Source: an uncultured Dysgonomonas sp. (GTDB lineage: Bacteria; Bacteroidota; Bacteroidia; Bacteroidales; Dysgonomonadaceae). From it: DNA of 8,573 bases. Shown here piece by piece: positions 1 to 5,837 of the stretch. A model generated the notes under the pieces. It saw nothing but the letters and a program-made list of their open reading frames with translations, did no database searches and was not told the origin of the DNA. Numbering within the stretch: position 1 is the stretch's first letter; every line of letters starts with the position of its first letter. The stretch is from NCBI GenBank assembly GCA_945292135.1, contig CALYRA010000026.1, forward strand, positions 1 to 8,573, read 5' to 3'. The translations under genes and the position numbers were made by a program.

Positions 1-188
1 TTTTTCATGAAGTCCTTTTCAAAAGAATGTCTTATTACAAAGACAATTTTACCGAACCCGGAAGCTAAAGCGTCATATACTGAATAATCCATAAGTGTCT
101 CGCCATTAGGACCTACTACATCTAATTGCTTCAACCCGCCATAACGGCTTCCCATTCCTGCTGCCAGAATAAATAATGTTGGTTTCAT
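1..188 (-). CDS. Sugar-phosphate nucleotidyltransferase, N-terminal fragment
   Basis: Only the first 62 codons and two bases are in the window; the gene continues past the left edge. The protein begins MKPTLFILAAGMGSRYGG and continues with KQLDVVGPNGETLMDYSVYD. This is the Rossmann-like NTP-binding signature of sugar-1-phosphate nucleotidyltransferases (GxGxR followed by KQ), seen at about residues 10-20. Family members transfer a nucleoside monophosphate from an NTP to a sugar 1-phosphate in the cytoplasm. The exact sugar cannot be told from this part. In Bacteroidota, close relatives often sit next to a choline-kinase-like phosphotransferase, which suggests a MurU/AmgK-like salvage role, but that partner would lie outside the window. 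The ATG at 186-188 is chosen because the conserved beta strand starts directly after it. Upstream is AT-rich with no Shine-Dalgarno sequence, as is usual in this phylum. Nothing links it to the rhamnose genes. Confidence 0.85.
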   Translation of the reverse strand, partial: MKPTLFILAAGMGSRYGGLKQLDVVGPNGETLMDYSVYDALASGFGKIVFVIRHSFEKDFMK

Positions 189-287
189 TTTGAATTAATA
201 TTTTTAGTCAGAACTTCATCGATTACCCATTTTTTTTAGAGGTAGGCTATATCTATATTTCCTTTTACTTTGTAAGTTTTAGGCAAC

Positions 288-295
288 CAAATTTA
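288..295 (-). promoter_or_regulatory. Candidate -7 box for the nucleotidyltransferase
   Basis: The minus strand reads TAAATTTG here, an exact match to the Bacteroides -7 consensus TAnnTTTG. It lies about 100 bp upstream of the start at 188, giving a leader of roughly 90 nt. No TTTG is found 19-21 bp further upstream where the -33 box should be. In DNA this AT-rich a chance match is plausible. Confidence 0.3.
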
Positions 296-435
296 ATGAG
301 AATTAATCAAATCTGTTTTATTTAATTTGCCAAATAATGCAAAATAAACGCCTTTTTTCAAAAACAGATGAGAACTGATTATTTTGAGCATAAAACTTAT
401 TATCAACATGTATTTCTAATCGAGATTTCTTCTTA

Positions 436-640
436 TTGTCCTTTTTCAGAAAAGAGAATCGGGAACAGCATATTTCCGCTGGTAAGAATCACTTCATGTG
501 CAATCTGATAATGAAATATATTTATTACTGTATTGTTTAAAGATAATTGGAGCTTCTCTTGATTTATCAATAAAATTCATGATGAAACTTTCAACCCGCT
601 TTAAATCGTCTTTCGATAAAAGTATTGATATAATAATATC
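436..640 (-). pseudogene. Possible decayed coding fragment, unidentified
   Basis: Two overlapping minus-strand frames look more protein-like than their surroundings. One is open from 640 to 497 (48 codons, containing SKDDLKRVESFIMNFIDKSR) and stops with TGA at 494-496. The other is open from 576 to 436 (47 codons, ending AHEVILTSGNMLFPILFSEK then GQ) and stops with TAA at 433-435. A single frameshift near 497-503 would join the charged helical part of the first to the hydrophobic tail of the second. Neither has a credible start, and an in-frame TAG (641-643) lies just upstream of the first. I do not recognise the family. Overlapping open frames also arise by chance, so this may not be a gene remnant at all. 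Confidence 0.18.
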
Positions 641-731
641 CTATTTTATTTCGATGAATAGATACAATACATTTTTCTGTCTGTAAACGCTAATAATTTT
701 AATTCTCTTTGTTTTTTTATTATCAGTTAAG

Positions 732-753
732 AATATTGTTGTTATACAATATT
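732..753. repeat. 8-bp perfect hairpin, 6-nt loop
   Basis: AATATTGT (732-739) pairs with ACAATATT (746-753) around the loop TGTTAT. The stem is almost all A-T, and no T-run follows on either strand that would make it an intrinsic terminator. A structure like this is near chance level in DNA of this composition. Confidence 0.35.
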
Positions 754-885
754 ACCCCTTCATCCGAACTTATTGGTTTAGCATTAGTTACCAGCCAAAC
801 CACACCTAAAACGGTACATTAGTTTTTATTAGCGACAATAATTTTTATCTGCGTCCTACTTTTAATTAAACGACAATAGCACAAG

Positions 886-903
886 AAAGGTTCAAAAGGT
901 TCA
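886..903. repeat. Tandem duplication, 2 x 9 bp
   Basis: AAAGGTTCA occurs twice with no gap (886-894 and 895-903). It lies in the noncoding spacer. It looks like a replication-slippage duplication; two adjacent regulator half-sites is a weaker alternative. Confidence 0.6.
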
Positions 904-1072
904 TTTTATATCATTTAAAAAGTATCATTTTTATGTGAATCCAGTATTCTTATATCACACTTGTTTTGTTTACTTTGCTTAGGGCGGATAAGAGAATCCG
1001 TAATAATTCTATTTAAAATACAAGCATAACGATCTGATGTACATATTTTTATATTGTATTGAGATATCTTTA

Positions 1073-1161
1073 TCGTGTTTGATAATCTTTTACCCAAAAT
1101 GACACTTTGCAAAAATCTATAAATAATTTTTATTTTATGTTTAAAATTTAATCAAACACGA
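1073..1161. repeat. 11-bp inverted repeat beyond the beta-galactosidase 3' end
   Basis: TCGTGTTTGAT (1073-1083) and ATCAAACACGA (1151-1161) are exact reverse complements separated by 67 bp of very AT-rich DNA. The nearer arm lies 33 bp past the beta-galactosidase stop codon, so both arms would be in the 3' part of its transcript and could form a long-range stem. The shape is not that of a standard intrinsic terminator, since the loop is long and no U-run follows. The enclosed bases contain one small AT hairpin (AAATAA/TTATTT, 1121-1135). Confidence 0.45.
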
Positions 1162-1194
1162 GTAAATGCAGTTTCAAATCATCCTTTGGAGCTC

Positions 1195-4100
1195 TTATTT
1201 AACATAAATAGTATAACCATAACTGTATTCTTTATCCCTGAAACGGTATTGATCGAGTGGACTTGCTCCCCAAGAGTGTAAGCCTCCGACTCCACGTTGG
1301 AAAAGATCGACACATAATACGACTTCGTCGCGAGGTAGGATATCTGATAAATGTTGTTGCTTTTTAGTCATTCCCGGATCAAAATCTTCCGGAAGATTGT
1401 TTGTAGCGCTTACAGATACTGGTTGTGTTCCTTTTATTGTTATGCCATTTCCATCTTTGTCTGTTAATGTTAGCCAACGAACATCGGTTTTATTACCTGT
1501 TTCTTGAGGACGATAATATGGATAAGCCTGATTTTCTACCAATCCACTCCATATACCCATAAAAGCATCATGTTTCCTATCAATATAATTTTCGTATGGT
1601 CCACGTCCATACCATTTAAAATTGTTATATTCTTTAGGCAAAGTCATTAACATTCCAAAGCGCATCATTTCCGGTAATTCATCAGATAATGATTTATAAT
1701 GAGCATTTATTGTTAAACTTCCATTTTGATTTACAGTGTAAGTCACGTCCACGACAAATTCTATTCCTTTGGGCTTCGCCTGATAACTTAAAACCACGCT
1801 GCCATTGATTTCTTGTATACCTTTGTATTTATAGGTAATATTATGGCTTGCGGCATCCCAAATACGTAAGCTGCATTGTACCGATTCGCCAAAATCATTA
1901 TCGGTAGGAGCGCGCCAGAAATTTAATCGAGGTAATTCATTAAATATTTCTTTGTTTCCATTTTTTATACTTATAAGAGATTTACCATCTTTAGTGGAAA
2001 ATTCATAAGAAATATCTCCGGAAATTATATTTATTTTTCCATCTTCATTGTCAATATTGATACTGCCGGAAGTTTTTTTCTCTACAAAATAATTATTTGA
2101 ACCAAATTCAAATTCTTCTTTCGCGACTTCAAAACCTTCTTTTATAAGTTGAGAGGGTGTTTTAGTATACGCAAATACCTGCAAAAAGTATTCTTCTCCC
2201 GTTTGAAAATTTATTTTGGGCAGATCAAGCTTTATGTCTTTGCGGCTATCAGCCGGTACTGTAATATTAAAATTACCGGATGCTAATATTTCTCCATTTT
2301 TCAATAAATTCCATTTATAAGTATGGTCATTCGGTGTTATAGGTTTGAATTTATAATCATTGATAACGGTTATTATACCATTATCCAGCTCCTTAGCTTG
2401 GAACAGAATGTTTTGATAAACTTTCTTTACAATATATGTATGCGGCATATACTGTTGATCCGGTGTAATAAGTCCATCCATACAAAAGTTTCCGTCATTC
2501 ATTTTATTGTATCCTTTCAAATCTCCACCATACGCCCAATAAAAACGTCCTTGCTCATCTTTGGTAGGATAACCATGATTGTACCATTCCCAAATAAATC
2601 CTCCTTGCATGTTTTTGCTCGAACGCATCAAATCCCAATATTCCTGAAAATTACCCATGCTATTACCCATAGCGTGAGCATATTCGCACATAATATATGG
2701 ACTTCCAAGATCCTTTTTCGCATCACTTACCAGACTGCTCCATGACGAATACATAGGACAAAGAATATCCGTGTTTCTACCGTTTTGATAGGCACGTTCG
2801 TATTGAACAGGGCGACTTGTATCACGATTTTTTGCCCAATCGTACATATCGAAGAAAGCTTTTCCGTTACTGGCTTCATTCCCTAATGACCAAATAATTA
2901 CCGAAGGATGATTCTTGTCACGCTCGATTAAACGATAAATACGATCCATATGTTGAGCATGCCATTCCGGAAAGTTTGATACGTTATCAGGTCCATAACC
3001 TAATCCGTGTGATTCAAGATTCGCTTCATCAACCAAATAAATTCCATATTCGTCGCATAGTTGATACCAGAATGGCGGCTGCGGATAGTGAGACGTACGA
3101 ACGGCATTGATATTTAATTCTTTCATCAATTGAATGTTACGAATCATATTGTCTTTGCCTACTACTTGCCCGGCGTTAGTGTTAAATTCATGAAGATTGA
3201 CGCCTTTGATTAATATTTTTTTCCCATTAACAAGAAGTTGCCCGTCAATAATCTCAACCTTGCGAAAACCAATTTTCGTTGAAGTAGATTCTATGATATT
3301 GCTTTTTCCATCCTTCAGGGTTAGAATTAATGTGTATAGATTCGGAGTTTCGGCAGTCCATTTAGCAGGATTTGATATAGTTCCACCTAAGCTGATTTCC
3401 TTTGTATTGACAGCAGGGATTGTTGTTTTTTCTGATTTATAGAAAATTTTCTTTCCATTATTATCCAGAATAGCGACTTCTATTTGTTGTTCTTGAGAAG
3501 ATTCGGTATAATTCTTCAATTTAATATCCATACTAAATATTCCATTTTTATACGACTTATCCAAATCCGGATGCGCAAAAAAATCTTGTATGCGGGTTTG
3601 TGCCGTACTGTACAAATAGACGTTTCGGTTTATTCCTCCCAATCGCCACATATCTTGATCTTCAAGGTACGATCCGTCACTAAACTTATGGACTTCACAA
3701 GCAAGCAGGTTACTACCCTTTCGAATATAACTTGTAATGTCAAATTCGGCAGGACTTTTTGAATTTTGAGTATAACCAACCTTTTGTCCATTTACCCATA
3801 CATACATTGAATTAGTTCCCCCTTCAAAATGTAAGAATACACGTCGCCCATTCCAATTATCATAGATGTTGAAAGTATGACGATATAAGCCCGTTGGCGA
3901 ATCTTCGCGATCAATGTAGGGTGGTTTTGCTTTAAATCCAAATCCTATATTTACGTACATCGGGATTCCATATCCATTAAATTCCCAATTGCCCGGTACC
4001 GGCATATCAACCCAATCTGCGATATTGTAATTTTCTTGATAGAAGTTTGCCGGAACTCCAGCGACTTTCGGCAGCCATTTAAATTTCCAATTACCATTTA

Positions 4101-4299
4101 ATAATTGATAGTATGGGGAAGATGTATATGTATTTTTCATAGCCAGATCTGTGGATGGATAGGGTATGGATGTAGCTCTGGTATTTTCTTTGTTTACAGC
4201 AAAAACTTCGGGATTTTCCCAATCTGGAATTGATTCATTCTGAGCGTTAGCATTTAAAACACTCGCTGCAAATAAGGTTAATAATAGGTGTTTTTTCAT
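1195..4299 (-). CDS. Exported GH2 beta-galactosidase (LacZ-like)
   Basis: This 1034-residue GH2 enzyme hydrolyses terminal beta-D-galactosides; E. coli LacZ has 1023 residues. A Sec signal peptide (residues 1-20, MKKHLLLTLFAASVLNANAQ) has no lipobox cysteine, so the mature enzyme is probably soluble in the periplasm. By family architecture the order is a jelly-roll sugar-binding domain (about 64-232, with EDQDMWRLGGI at 213-223), an immunoglobulin-like domain, the TIM barrel (about 348-635), a second immunoglobulin-like domain, and the C-terminal beta-galactosidase small-chain domain (about 757-1032). Acid/base Glu475 lies in SLGNEA and nucleophile Glu539 in CEYAHAMGN. By comparison with LacZ, Glu429 and His431 (ANLESHG) join Glu475 as magnesium ligands, and His370, His404, Trp570 and Trp1010 match active-site residues. 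LacZ Asn604 is Asp608 here (FCMDGL). The ATG at 4297-4299 directly precedes the signal peptide. It follows the regulator on the same strand after 420 bp, so it probably has its own promoter. Beta-galactosidase activity is likely but other beta-galactoside-like substrates remain possible. Confidence 0.93.
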   Translation of the reverse strand: MKKHLLLTLFAASVLNANAQNESIPDWENPEVFAVNKENTRATSIPYPSTDLAMKNTYTSSPYYQLLNGNWKFKWLPKVAGVPANFYQENYNIADWVDMPVPGNWEFNGYGIPMYVNIGFGFKAKPPYIDREDSPTGLYRHTFNIYDNWNGRRVFLHFEGGTNSMYVWVNGQKVGYTQNSKSPAEFDITSYIRKGSNLLACEVHKFSDGSYLEDQDMWRLGGINRNVYLYSTAQTRIQDFFAHPDLDKSYKNGIFSMDIKLKNYTESSQEQQIEVAILDNNGKKIFYKSEKTTIPAVNTKEISLGGTISNPAKWTAETPNLYTLILTLKDGKSNIIESTSTKIGFRKVEIIDGQLLVNGKKILIKGVNLHEFNTNAGQVVGKDNMIRNIQLMKELNINAVRTSHYPQPPFWYQLCDEYGIYLVDEANLESHGLGYGPDNVSNFPEWHAQHMDRIYRLIERDKNHPSVIIWSLGNEASNGKAFFDMYDWAKNRDTSRPVQYERAYQNGRNTDILCPMYSSWSSLVSDAKKDLGSPYIMCEYAHAMGNSMGNFQEYWDLMRSSKNMQGGFIWEWYNHGYPTKDEQGRFYWAYGGDLKGYNKMNDGNFCMDGLITPDQQYMPHTYIVKKVYQNILFQAKELDNGIITVINDYKFKPITPNDHTYKWNLLKNGEILASGNFNITVPADSRKDIKLDLPKINFQTGEEYFLQVFAYTKTPSQLIKEGFEVAKEEFEFGSNNYFVEKKTSGSINIDNEDGKINIISGDISYEFSTKDGKSLISIKNGNKEIFNELPRLNFWRAPTDNDFGESVQCSLRIWDAASHNITYKYKGIQEINGSVVLSYQAKPKGIEFVVDVTYTVNQNGSLTINAHYKSLSDELPEMMRFGMLMTLPKEYNNFKWYGRGPYENYIDRKHDAFMGIWSGLVENQAYPYYRPQETGNKTDVRWLTLTDKDGNGITIKGTQPVSVSATNNLPEDFDPGMTKKQQHLSDILPRDEVVLCVDLFQRGVGGLHSWGASPLDQYRFRDKEYSYGYTIYVK

Positions 4300-4308
4300 G
4301 ATTTATTT

Positions 4309-4386
4309 TTTTGTGTTTTCTTAGTATAAAATTTGACGACCCGATCGCGAAGGTACTCTTGTCAAATTCAAGTTATCTTTTGTGTT
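4309..4386 (+). repeat. Two TTTTGTGTT copies in the beta-galactosidase leader
   Basis: TTTTGTGTT occurs at 4309-4317 and 4378-4386 in the same orientation, 69 bp apart. The same nine bases form the core of the longer repeated motif at 4668-4680 and, inverted, at 5731-5743. I found no other copy in the window. The copy nearest the gene lies in its ribosome-binding region and may be chance. Confidence 0.4.
4330..4368. repeat. 8-bp inverted repeat in the beta-galactosidase leader
   Basis: AATTTGAC (4330-4337) and GTCAAATT (4361-4368) are exact reverse complements around a 23-nt GC-richer loop that contains CGATCG. It lies 31-69 bp upstream of the start codon, so it would be in the 5' leader of the mRNA if the promoter at 4427-4457 is right. 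It could be a leader hairpin or a regulator site. Confidence 0.4.
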
Positions 4387-4401
4387 CAATCTCAAGCTTT
4401 T

Positions 4402-4415
4402 GTCGTCCTGACGAC
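4402..4415. repeat. 14-bp dyad GTCGTC-CT-GACGAC
   Basis: Six-base arms are separated by two bases. It is unusually GC-rich for this spacer. The half GACGAC appears again at 4335-4340 inside the neighbouring inverted repeat. It lies just downstream of the start point predicted from the candidate promoter at 4427-4457, a position suited to a repressor operator or a 5'-end stem. Confidence 0.4.
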
Positions 4416-4426
4416 TATATGATCTG

Positions 4427-4457
4427 CAAATAGCCCAATCAACAAGAATACAACAAA
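4427..4457 (-). promoter_or_regulatory. Candidate beta-galactosidase promoter
   Basis: On the minus strand TTTG (4457-4454) is followed after exactly 19 bp by GCTATTTG (4434-4427). This fits the Bacteroides pattern TTTG-N19-TAnnTTTG except that the TA is missing. Transcription would begin near 4420, giving a leader of about 120 nt. The weak -7 box would suit a promoter that depends on an activator. Confidence 0.3.
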
Positions 4458-4501
4458 ACCAATCGAAAGTTAAGTATTTTTTATAAAATTATGTTCAGAT
4501 C

Positions 4502-4525
4502 AATACGTTCTTTTTATAACGTATT
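4502..4525. repeat. 8-bp inverted repeat, 8-bp spacer
   Basis: AATACGTT (4502-4509) and AACGTATT (4518-4525) are exact reverse complements separated by CTTTTTAT. It lies between araC and the beta-galactosidase, upstream of the candidate promoter. The arm centres are 16 bp apart, which could suit a dimeric regulator. It has no trailing T-run on the minus strand, so a terminator reading is weak. Confidence 0.35.
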
Positions 4526-4667
4526 TCAAACCAATTCGGATTTAATAAATTTATCTTTAATGATCGGATTTTTCTTATCAATATAAAATCTTTTCCACCT
4601 TCTCTTTTGCTCTCAAAATTTCTTTAAAAAATCACATCATATATAGTAACCTTTTGTACCTTAATCT

Positions 4668-4680
4668 ATTTTGTGTTATA
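4668..4680 (+). promoter_or_regulatory. Shared 13-bp motif, copy beyond the araC 3' end
   Basis: ATTTTGTGTTATA here is identical to the minus strand at 5743-5731 in the araC/rhaB divergent region, so the two copies flank araC in inverted orientation. The match ends at both sides after 13 bases. It lies about 370 bp upstream of the beta-galactosidase start, and its right part overlaps the hairpin at 4675-4695. A regulator operator is the simplest reading, without direct evidence. Confidence 0.4.
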
Positions 4681-4695
4681 CAGTTTAAGTATAAC
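4675..4695 (-). terminator. Hairpin after araC, weak terminator candidate
   Basis: GTTATAC (4675-4681) and GTATAAC (4689-4695) form a perfect 7-bp stem with a 7-nt loop, 24 bp beyond the araC stop codon. The stem is AT-rich and the RNA after it (ACAAAAUAG) is not a U-run, so termination here would be inefficient or Rho-assisted. It overlaps the 13-bp shared motif and may be part of a binding site. Confidence 0.25.
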
Positions 4696-4719
4696 TATCT
4701 CGATGCGCATATAAAAAAT

Positions 4720-5634
4720 TTAATTTTGAGGTTTGACTGCATACCCTCGTGTTAATCTGCGATAAGCTAATGGTGTAATATGTTCTTTTGTCTTAAATAT
4801 GCGTGAGAAATATTCAGGGTTATCGAATCCGGATTCGTAAGCTATTTCTTTGATTGATAAATGCGTATTTGTTAAAAGCTCCTTGCATTTCTGTATTTTC
4901 AATTCCAAAATATATTGATTGGGCGCGAAACCTGTGTATTGCTTAAATAAATGTCGAAACCAAGAGTAACTCATGTTTATATTCCTCGCAATTTCTTCGG
5001 GCGTTATTTTTGCCTGCAGATTTTCCGACATAAGGATTTTAGCTTTATTAATTTGATTAGTGACCTCTAAATTTTCAAAAGAAAGATGTTTATCTAAAGA
5101 ATAAGCATATCCCAATAGTTGGTTGACTATACCCGCCAGCATTTGCTGAAATCCTGCGTTTTGCTTTTGTGAAATCTCAATAGCGCGTTTATATAATTGA
5201 ACAACTTCATCTTGTATTCCGATATTCAAAACAGGTTTTGTTTTTTTGAAAAATCCATTTTCAAGCTGATAATCAATTATTCTGCCTTTGAAACCTATCC
5301 AATATTCAGTCCATCCCGTATTCCTGTTAGGATTGTAATTGTGCCATTCTCCGGGGAAGAGAATAAACATATTTCCTTCTTTGACTTCGGATTGACGATG
5401 ATCTGTCGAAACAAAATTGCCTCTACCTTCAACAATATAAACGAGTTGATACTCTTCCAATATACGCCCTTTTTGAGCAGAAAAAAGATAACGTGTCGGA
5501 TGGTTGTTCGGAGGGTAATTTTCACCCTCTTGTACAATCTGATAACCAACAGTATTTACTGTCAATCCCCATAAAGCGTCAAGTTCATTAGCTAATAAAT
5601 AACGGATATGTATCGAAGAATCCTTTTTCTGCAT
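4720..5634 (-). CDS. rhaR: AraC/XylS-family regulator, probable rhamnose activator RhaR
   Basis: This 304-residue protein has the classic two-part layout. The N-terminal cupin-like ligand domain (about 25-175) is marked by YQLVYIVEGRGNF at 62-74, VKEGNMFILFPGEWH at 84-98 and a WTEYWIGFKG turn at 108-117. The C-terminal AraC DNA-binding domain (about 195-296) has two helix-turn-helix units, at about 211-234 (TPEEIARNINMSYSWFRHLF and following residues) and 260-282 (IKEIAYESGFDNPEYFSRIF and following residues). The closing motif reads KEHITPLAYRR, where the usual glycine before TP-x-x-YR is isoleucine. There is no membrane segment, so it is cytoplasmic. It is divergent from rhaB with 203 bp between them. 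In Bacteroides thetaiotaomicron an AraC-type protein, RhaR, activates the rhamnose operon, and position supports the same role here. The ligand is not proven. The ATG at 5632-5634 is the only start that keeps the full cupin domain with a natural N-terminus. Confidence 0.85.
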   Translation of the reverse strand: MQKKDSSIHIRYLLANELDALWGLTVNTVGYQIVQEGENYPPNNHPTRYLFSAQKGRILEEYQLVYIVEGRGNFVSTDHRQSEVKEGNMFILFPGEWHNYNPNRNTGWTEYWIGFKGRIIDYQLENGFFKKTKPVLNIGIQDEVVQLYKRAIEISQKQNAGFQQMLAGIVNQLLGYAYSLDKHLSFENLEVTNQINKAKILMSENLQAKITPEEIARNINMSYSWFRHLFKQYTGFAPNQYILELKIQKCKELLTNTHLSIKEIAYESGFDNPEYFSRIFKTKEHITPLAYRRLTRGYAVKPQN

Positions 5635-5655
5635 AAGCCTTTTATTATAAAATCA

Positions 5656-5707
5656 ATAAATATAATTAGGGACAGACAATATACGAATAAATTTCATAAA
5701 TATAATT
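5656..5707. repeat. 12-bp direct repeat, 40-bp period
   Basis: ATAAATATAATT occurs at 5656-5667 and 5696-5707 and is followed by AGG and GG respectively. The period is close to four helical turns, which places both copies on roughly the same DNA face. It lies in the predicted araC leader. AraC-family operators are often direct repeats, though usually spaced about 21 bp apart. The pure AT sequence means chance is possible. Confidence 0.35.
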
Positions 5708-5730
5708 GGTTATTAATAGATTATATGTTT

Positions 5731-5743
5731 TATAACACAAAAT
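5731..5743 (-). promoter_or_regulatory. Shared 13-bp motif, copy in divergent region
   Basis: The minus strand reads ATTTTGTGTTATA, identical to plus-strand 4668-4680. It overlaps the candidate araC -7 box (5738-5745) and one arm of the palindrome at 5737-5751. A protein bound here would cover the araC promoter, consistent with autoregulation, and would be about 95-105 bp upstream of the rhaB start codon. The binding role is inferred. Confidence 0.4.
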
Positions 5744-5751
5744 CATTTTGT
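5737..5751. repeat. 15-bp palindrome ACAAAAT-C-ATTTTGT
   Basis: Two 7-bp arms are symmetric about the C at 5744. Because of the symmetry, both strands read a near -7 box (TCATTTTG on plus, TGATTTTG on minus), each with one mismatch to TAnnTTTG. It is near the middle of the divergent region and may be both a promoter core and an operator. Confidence 0.45.
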
Positions 5752-5768
5752 TAAATGGTAACATCAAA
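5738..5768 (-). promoter_or_regulatory. Candidate araC (rhaR) promoter
   Basis: The minus strand carries TTTG (5768-5765), then 19 bp, then TGATTTTG (5745-5738). This matches the Bacteroides consensus TTTG-N19-TAnnTTTG with a single mismatch. Transcription would start near 5731, giving a leader of about 95 nt before the araC start codon. Confidence 0.45.
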
Positions 5769-5837
5769 ATATTCAGTTTCTTTCAAGCCTAAACCGCTAC
5801 ATTTACAAACATACAAATATTACATTTTGACAATACC

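Larger units (their letters stand above)
189..1194. other. Long gene-poor spacer (about 1 kb)
   Basis: This AT-rich stretch separates two minus-strand genes and has no open frame I can assign to a family. The longest frames are about 60-65 codons (498-686 plus, 915-1112 minus), with compositions expected of AT-rich noncoding DNA. It holds a candidate promoter element for the gene to its left, a possible coding relic (436-640), an 8-bp hairpin (732-753), a 9-bp tandem duplication (886-903), a small GC-richer hairpin (CGGAT/ATCCG arms at 985-989 and 996-1000, 6-nt loop) and an 11-bp inverted repeat near the beta-galactosidase 3' end. No tRNA, rRNA, CRISPR array or insertion-sequence end is recognisable. 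A 1-kb gap is long for a bacterial chromosome, so a lost gene or an unrecognised small RNA is possible. Confidence 0.6.
4300..4719. other. 420-bp spacer: beta-galactosidase control region
   Basis: No open frame here looks coding. The region must hold the end of the araC transcript and the beta-galactosidase promoter and leader. It contains three plus-strand copies of TTTTGTGTT (4309-4317, 4378-4386, 4669-4677), four short perfect inverted repeats (4330-4368, 4402-4415, 4502-4525, 4675-4695) and a candidate promoter (4427-4457). Such a density of symmetrical elements suggests a regulated promoter, although each alone could occur by chance in AT-rich DNA. Confidence 0.6.
5635..5837. promoter_or_regulatory. 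araC/rhaB divergent control region
   Basis: This 203-bp AT-rich gap must carry both promoters. It contains a 12-bp direct repeat with a 40-bp period (5656-5707), a 15-bp palindrome (5737-5751), the 13-bp shared motif on the minus strand (5731-5743), and a good araC promoter candidate (5738-5768). For rhaB, TTTG at 5747-5750 could be a -33 box, but the DNA 19-21 bp downstream has no good TAnnTTTG, as expected for an activator-dependent promoter. CAAACATA (5806-5813) is a perfect minus-strand -7 box but has no -33 partner. The rhaB start is preceded by AT-rich DNA without a Shine-Dalgarno sequence. Confidence 0.7.

Noticed and set aside
498..686. Plus-strand 62-codon open frame
   Set aside because: Composition is typical of translated AT-rich noncoding DNA, with no recognisable motif, no clear promoter, and overlap with more protein-like minus-strand frames.
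688..834. 9-bp inverted repeat CGCTAATAA (688-696) / TTATTAGCG (826-834) around the 732-753 hairpin, suggesting a structured RNA
   Set aside because: A 9-bp match at this distance is expected by chance in about 1 kb of AT-rich DNA, and the enclosed DNA shows no further consistent pairing.
915..1112. Minus-strand 65-codon open frame after the beta-galactosidase
   Set aside because: No recognisable domain and no initiation signal, and one arm of the 11-bp inverted repeat lies inside it. It could be a small protein but nothing supports it.
1073..1161. Phase-variable invertible promoter
   Set aside because: The arms are only 11 bp and the enclosed 67 bp has no good TTTG/TAnnTTTG promoter pair, no neighbouring invertase is visible, and the plus-strand direction would be antisense to the beta-galactosidase.
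2323..3762. Several plus-strand open frames of 80-140 codons (2323-2745, 3197-3442, 3484-3762)
   Set aside because: They are antisense to the conserved catalytic and central domains of the beta-galactosidase and show no motif of their own.
5197..5574. Plus-strand open frame of 125 codons and a minus-strand frame at 5295-5549
   Set aside because: Both overlap the cupin domain of the AraC regulator in other frames; the regulator sequence is well conserved and explains the DNA.
5821..5829. TACATTTTG just before rhaB as a -7 box
   Set aside because: The spacing inside the box is one base too long, it lies only 8 bp before the start codon, and no -33 TTTG is present upstream.
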